DNA of 18,813 nt. It comes from Clostridia bacterium (lineage in GTDB: Bacteria; Bacillota; Clostridia; Christensenellales; Aristaeellaceae). Positions 16,006 through 18,813 of this stretch are shown here, piece after piece. Numbering within the stretch: position 1 is the first letter of the stretch; the number at the start of each line of letters is the position of its first letter. The notes beneath the pieces were generated by a model, which saw nothing but the letters and a program-made list of their open reading frames with translations, had not been told where the DNA came from and did no database searches. The translations under genes were made by a program, and so were the position numbers. The stretch spans positions 1 through 18,813 of the forward strand of contig CAAEUQ010000021.1 in NCBI GenBank assembly GCA_900759005.1, given 5' to 3'.

Positions 16006-16046
16006 AAAAGGGAGATTGCCTCAAATCGAGGCTTTCTCCCTTTTTT
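16006..16046. terminator. Bidirectional terminator between araC-type gene and sigG
   Basis: AAAAGGGAGA (16006-16015) pairs with TCTCCCTTTT (16035-16044), and inside it GCCTC (16018-16022) pairs with GAGGC (16028-16032), with a small TT/TT internal loop. The plus side ends in TTTTTT and the minus side in TTTTGTTTG. It can therefore end both convergent genes. It overlaps the sigG stop codon by two bases. Confidence 0.88.
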
Positions 16047-16818
16047 ACACATATTTTCGCATCTGCGCAAGCGCCGCTTTTTCCAACCTTGAAACCTGCG
16101 CCTGCGAAATGCCGATCTCTTCGGCGACCTCCATTTGCGTTTTTCCCAGGAAAAAGCGCTGGCGAATGATGCTCTGTTCGCGTTTTTTCAGCTTGCTCAT
16201 CGCTGTTTTGATCGAAAGATCGCGCACCCAGTCATCCTCACTCGCGCCATCATCGCGAATCTGATCCATTACGCAAATCGCGTCGCCGCCATTCATATAG
16301 ACCGGCTCGAACAGCGAGATCGGATCCTGAATCGCCTCCAGCGCAAGCACGACGTCCTCCTCCTGCACGCCGATTTCCTTTGCGATTTCGGAAATCGCGG
16401 GCTCGCGGTCGTTCTGAACGGCGAGCGTTTCCCGCGCCTTCAACGCGCGATAAGCGACGTCCCGCATCGATCGCGAAACGCGAATCGGATTGTTGTCCCT
16501 GAGATACCGGCGAATTTCGCCGATGATCATCGGCACACAGTAGGTGCTCAGGCGGACGTTCATCGTAAGATCGAAGTTGTCCAGCGCCTTCATCAGCCCG
16601 ATACAGCCCACCTGAAACAGATCGTCCGGATTTTCGCCGCGGTTCTGAAAGCGCTGAATCACGCTCAAAACCAGGCGAAGATTGCCGTAAATCAGCTCGT
16701 CGCGCGCGCTTTCGTCGCCCGATTGCGCGCGCGCAAGCAGCTCGCGCATCTTCTCGTGGGACAATATCGGCAGTCTCGACGTATCCACGCCGCAGATTTC
16801 AACCTTGCTTCCTGCCAT
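16045..16818 (-). CDS. sigG: Sporulation sigma factor SigG (late forespore)
   Basis: 257 residues, close to the 260 of B. subtilis SigG. It directs late forespore gene expression in endospore formers. The hallmark N-terminus KVEICGVDTSRLP is present; this segment is where anti-sigma factor control acts in B. subtilis. Region 2 follows (NLRLVLSVIQRF, DDLFQVGCIGLMKALDNFD, STYCVPMIIGEIRRYLRDN), then region 3 (PIRVSRSMRDVAY, DPISLFEPVY, GGDAICVMDQI) and region 4 helix-turn-helix KTQMEVAEEIGISQAQVSRLEK. Regions 2-4 are intact. The start is ATG 16816-16818 with GGAGGT seven bases upstream; a GTG 15 bases earlier is in frame but lies over that site. A sigma-F-like promoter stands just ahead. It is not next to sigE here, unlike many Bacilli and Clostridia. 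Confidence 0.95.
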   Translation of the reverse strand: MAGSKVEICGVDTSRLPILSHEKMRELLARAQSGDESARDELIYGNLRLVLSVIQRFQNRGENPDDLFQVGCIGLMKALDNFDLTMNVRLSTYCVPMIIGEIRRYLRDNNPIRVSRSMRDVAYRALKARETLAVQNDREPAISEIAKEIGVQEEDVVLALEAIQDPISLFEPVYMNGGDAICVMDQIRDDGASEDDWVRDLSIKTAMSKLKKREQSIIRQRFFLGKTQMEVAEEIGISQAQVSRLEKAALAQMRKYV

Positions 16819-16825
16819 CTCACTT

Positions 16826-16831
16826 ACCTCC
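16826..16831 (-). promoter_or_regulatory. Ribosome binding site that sets the sigG start
   Basis: GGAGGT on the minus strand lies seven bases before ATG 16816-16818. An upstream in-frame GTG (16831-16833) overlaps it and is rejected as the start. Confidence 0.8.
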
Positions 16832-16840
16832 ACTCAAGGC

Positions 16841-16869
16841 AAGTATTCCCCGGCGAAAGCACGCTATAC
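16841..16869 (-). promoter_or_regulatory. Sigma-F-like promoter of sigG
   Basis: On the minus strand GTATA (16865-16869) and GGGAATACTT (16841-16850) are separated by 14 bases. The -10 fits the sigma-F pattern GGnnAnAnT at every fixed position, and the -35 fits GyATA. In B. subtilis sigG (spoIIIG) is transcribed by sigma-F, so position and gene identity agree. The predicted leader is only about 15 bases. Confidence 0.6.
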
Positions 16870-16912
16870 AGAATCCGGGTTTCTGGCGATATTTGCCGCT
16901 TCTTATTCAAAG

Positions 16913-16943
16913 AGCCCGACGCCATAACGTCGGGCTTCGAATT
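16913..16943. terminator. Hairpin terminator after the ACT-domain gene
   Basis: AGCCCGACG (16913-16921) and CGTCGGGCT (16928-16936) form a perfect 9-bp stem with a 6-base loop. It begins 10 bases after the ACT-domain gene's stop codon. The minus-strand tail is only CTTTGAATAA, while the plus-strand tail is richer in T (seven T after TCGAA). Termination of the minus-strand operon is likely but may be incomplete. Confidence 0.65.
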
Positions 16944-16946
16944 TTT

Positions 16947-17384
16947 TTATTCCAGCGCGAGCAACCGTACCTTTTCCGCGCCTTCGACCTCCGTCAGCGC
17001 ATTGATCAGCTGCGCAACCGGAACGGTCAGCCGTCTCGTATCCAGCGTAAGCATAATGCTCGCCTTTCCGTGAACGGGAAGGCTCTGCGTAATCGTCAGG
17101 ATATTTCCATGATACGCGGAAACCACATTCAGCACGCGCGACAGGTTTCCCGCCTCGTGTACGAGCGTAAGCATCAGCGACGCCTTGTGTCCAATGTCCA
17201 TCTGCGAAGGTTCGATCACCTTGTCCTTATATTTGTAGAATGTGCTTCTGGAAATGCCCGCCCTGCGGACGGCTTCGCTGACCTGCGTGCACGCGCCGGA
17301 TTCCATCAGATTGCGCGCCTTGACGACCTTCTCAAAATAATCCGGCAGCGCTTCTCTTTCCACGAATAAATATTGATCGTTCAC
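16947..17384 (-). CDS. pheB: ACT-domain protein, UPF0735 / PheB (ThrR-like) family
   Basis: 145 residues, the usual length for UPF0735. The N-terminal 60 residues look like a small DNA-binding helix-turn-helix (VSEAVRRAGISRSTFYKYKDKV). Residues about 68-145 form an ACT domain (LMLTLVHEAGNLSRVLNVVS, then ASIMLTLDT), a fold that senses amino acids. The family is often labelled chorismate mutase PheB, but no chorismate mutase domain is present. From memory, the B. subtilis homologue has been reported as a threonine-pathway regulator (ThrR), so an amino-acid-responsive repressor is the better guess. The start is GTG 17382-17384 with AGGAG eight bases upstream. It overlaps the TGA of the upstream MFS gene by four bases (GTGA), so the two are translationally coupled. 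Confidence 0.85.
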   Translation of the reverse strand: MNDQYLFVEREALPDYFEKVVKARNLMESGACTQVSEAVRRAGISRSTFYKYKDKVIEPSQMDIGHKASLMLTLVHEAGNLSRVLNVVSAYHGNILTITQSLPVHGKASIMLTLDTRRLTVPVAQLINALTEVEGAEKVRLLALE

Positions 17385-18544
17385 AAATGGCTCTCCTTTC
17401 GAATTTGGGCGTTTTCTTCCGCGATCAGGCGGCGCGTGGGTTTATAAAGCGCAATCAGCCCGATCAGCGTCGCCGCGCCGTTGAATACATATACCGTCGC
17501 AATGCCTGCGCGCTCGCAGACCCATCCGCCCAGAAGTCCGCCGACAATTTTGGCGAATCCGAACGTGGTCAGCGTCAGCATCGTCTGCGCGGATCCTATG
17601 ATTTCGGGTCTTACGCGCTTGTTCAGATAAAACGCGGGGATAAATTCAAAGCACGCCATGCACGACACTGCGACGATCTGAACTGCCATGATCGGAGCAA
17701 ACGTTCTGAACACCGCCAACCCGATCCAGCGGGCGCCGCTGAGCGCAGCGCCGATCAGAATGCCGTTCCAGACGTTGATTTTCTTTACAATCCTGTCGCC
17801 CAGCAACAGAAACGGCAGCTCCGGCACAGTCGATAGGAACGTAATCAGCGAAACCTCCCGATTGCTCATGCCGAGATCGCCCAGATATTTTGCGAAAAAC
17901 GCCGAATGAAACTGCGTGCCGATCGTCGCAAAGAAGATCACGCCGTAAAGCCAGCGCAAATGCCAGTCGGCAAACAGCGTTTTCAGCGGAACGCGCGCCT
18001 TTTTGTGCTGATGCCCCTCGATATTCGGCATGAAAAGCGTCGCCATGCACGCAACGATCATCGAAGCCGCCATCATCGGATAGAGGTTTTTCAGGCTCGC
18101 GGTAAACAGCGCGCCGACGAGCAGCGCGCCCAGCTGATAGCCCACCGTTCCGGACATGCGAATCACGCCAAACGGCTTATTTGCCTCCGTGCAGTATTCC
18201 AGCGAAATCGTCGTCGCCAGCGGCGTTACGCTCACGGAGAAAATGCTGTAGCCCATCACCGCCAGAAACATTCCCGCAAACGTTTTGCAACGCGGGAACA
18301 GAACGCAGCTAATCGCCATTAAAATCAACTGCGCCGCAAGCAGATAGCGCTTTTTAGAAACGCGATCGGACAGCGCCCCCATCAGCGGCATGAACAGCAG
18401 TGCCAGCATCGTCGGTACGCTCATCAACATACCGATTTTGCCGTCGCTCATGCCGATTTCGGCATAATATTTCGACAAAAAAGAAGAAAGGCCCGTTGAG
18501 ACGAAATAGATCAGGTAATACGCGATCAACGCCCCGTAACGCAC
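17381..18544 (-). CDS. MFS transporter, 12 membrane helices
   Basis: 387 residues with about twelve hydrophobic segments in two six-helix halves, joined by a basic cytoplasmic loop near residues 172-190 (GHQHKKARVPLKT). The loop between helices 2 and 3 carries the MFS signature as GALSDRVSKKRYLL, and the second half has a weaker counterpart (LLGDRIVKKINVW). The overall look is that of the MFS_1_like/LacY-HcaT-type branch, whose members carry sugars, nucleosides or aromatic acids; the substrate is unknown. The start is GTG 18542-18544, with AGGGGGA six bases before it. It is first in a two-gene operon with a UPF0735 ACT-domain gene, which hints at a link to amino acid supply, but the pairing alone does not prove it. 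Confidence 0.9.
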   Translation of the reverse strand: MRYGALIAYYLIYFVSTGLSSFLSKYYAEIGMSDGKIGMLMSVPTMLALLFMPLMGALSDRVSKKRYLLAAQLILMAISCVLFPRCKTFAGMFLAVMGYSIFSVSVTPLATTISLEYCTEANKPFGVIRMSGTVGYQLGALLVGALFTASLKNLYPMMAASMIVACMATLFMPNIEGHQHKKARVPLKTLFADWHLRWLYGVIFFATIGTQFHSAFFAKYLGDLGMSNREVSLITFLSTVPELPFLLLGDRIVKKINVWNGILIGAALSGARWIGLAVFRTFAPIMAVQIVAVSCMACFEFIPAFYLNKRVRPEIIGSAQTMLTLTTFGFAKIVGGLLGGWVCERAGIATVYVFNGAATLIGLIALYKPTRRLIAEENAQIRKESHL

Positions 18545-18577
18545 GCAATTCCCCCTTCTCGACGTTTTTTCGAATCC

Positions 18578-18606
18578 ATTGTATCATGCAAATTTGCCAA
18601 AAGCAA
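18578..18606 (-). promoter_or_regulatory. Promoter of the MFS-ACT operon
   Basis: On the minus strand -35 TTGCTT (18601-18606) and -10 TACAAT (18578-18583) are separated by 17 bases. The -10 matches five of six sigma-A consensus positions and the -35 three. Transcription would start near 18571, about 27 bases before the GTG start. Confidence 0.6.
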
Positions 18607-18635
18607 CAATTTTGCGCGTTTTCTTCCGTCATAAA

Positions 18636-18668
18636 CAAAAATCCCGCTGCGATTCGCAACGGGATTTC
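18636..18668 (-). terminator. Terminator of a minus-strand unit entering from the right
   Basis: AAATCCCG (18639-18646) pairs with CGGGATTT (18660-18667), with an inner stem TGCG/CGCA after one mismatch. Read on the minus strand it is followed by TTTTTGTTTATG. No gene for it to end is seen before the window edge, so it probably terminates a transcript coming from beyond 18813. Confidence 0.65.
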
Positions 18669-18693
18669 AGACTGTCGAAAAACCCCGGAGAGC

Positions 18694-18801
18694 TCGAGAG
18701 GGCCGCAGCCCTCTCGAATTTCAATCGAGCCCAGCGGCGTGTACGGTGGGCTCGGGGCTATTTTATCGCAGGGAAATCCCATTTCCCGGAGAGAAAATAG
18801 C
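18694..18801. other. Structured intergenic element with three hairpins
   Basis: Three stems follow each other closely. The first is TCGAGAGGGC (18694-18703) with GCCCTCTCGA (18708-18717), a perfect 10-bp stem and 4-base loop. The second is CGAGCCCA (18726-18733) with TGGGCTCG (18747-18754). The third is a nested pair: outer GCTATTTT (18757-18764) with AAAATAGC (18794-18801), inner GGGAAAT (18771-18777) with ATTTCCC (18781-18787). No convincing gene covers it. It may be a dispersed palindromic repeat (REP/BIME-like), a structured 3' UTR, or a small RNA. I do not recognise the family. Confidence 0.5.
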
Positions 18802-18813
18802 TACCTTGCAGGC

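Noticed and set aside
18354..18782. A 142-codon minus-strand open frame at the right edge
   Set aside because: It runs through three hairpins, a terminator and the MFS promoter, then overlaps the MFS gene in another frame. Its product has no family features.

Overview
The window looks like chromosomal DNA of a GC-rich, spore-forming member of the Clostridia (Christensenellales- or Oscillospirales-like). The basis is a clear sigG sporulation sigma factor, strong AGGAGG-type ribosome sites, sigma-A-like promoters, a clostridial-style RadC, and a giant secreted protein made of bacterial Ig-like (Big_2) repeats. The lineage is inference; no rRNA or other marker is present.

Layout. 1-999 (+) is the 3' part of a GH36 alpha-galactosidase. 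It converges, across two hairpin terminators, on a RadC-family gene (1120-1890, -) whose JAB metal-binding motif is missing. Upstream of that, 1946-11278 (-) is one gene for a roughly 3,110-residue secreted protein: signal peptide, two Thr/Glu/Pro-rich linkers around an SH3-like domain, about 31 Ig-like repeats, and a C-terminal caspase-like (clan CD) cysteine peptidase domain with a visible His/Cys pair. It has its own near-consensus promoter. Four copies of a 254-residue, three-domain supermodule lie in tandem inside it.

11474-15010 (-) is a two-gene operon for a heterodimeric ABC exporter with one consensus and one degenerate ATP site. It diverges from an AraC-family regulator gene (15140-15946, +). 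The 130-bp space between them holds overlapping divergent promoters and an 11-bp direct repeat spaced two helical turns apart, a likely AraC operator.

16045-16818 (-) is sigG, with a sigma-F-type promoter in front. 17381-18544 and 16947-17384 (-) form a translationally coupled pair, an MFS transporter followed by a PheB/ThrR-like ACT-domain protein, read from a promoter near 18590. The right edge (18639-18801) has no convincing gene but holds four hairpins in a row: a terminator and a structured, possibly dispersed intergenic element.

The genes do not form one pathway. The most unusual item is the Ig-repeat/caspase-like surface or secreted protein; the best-supported regulatory unit is the AraC/ABC exporter locus.
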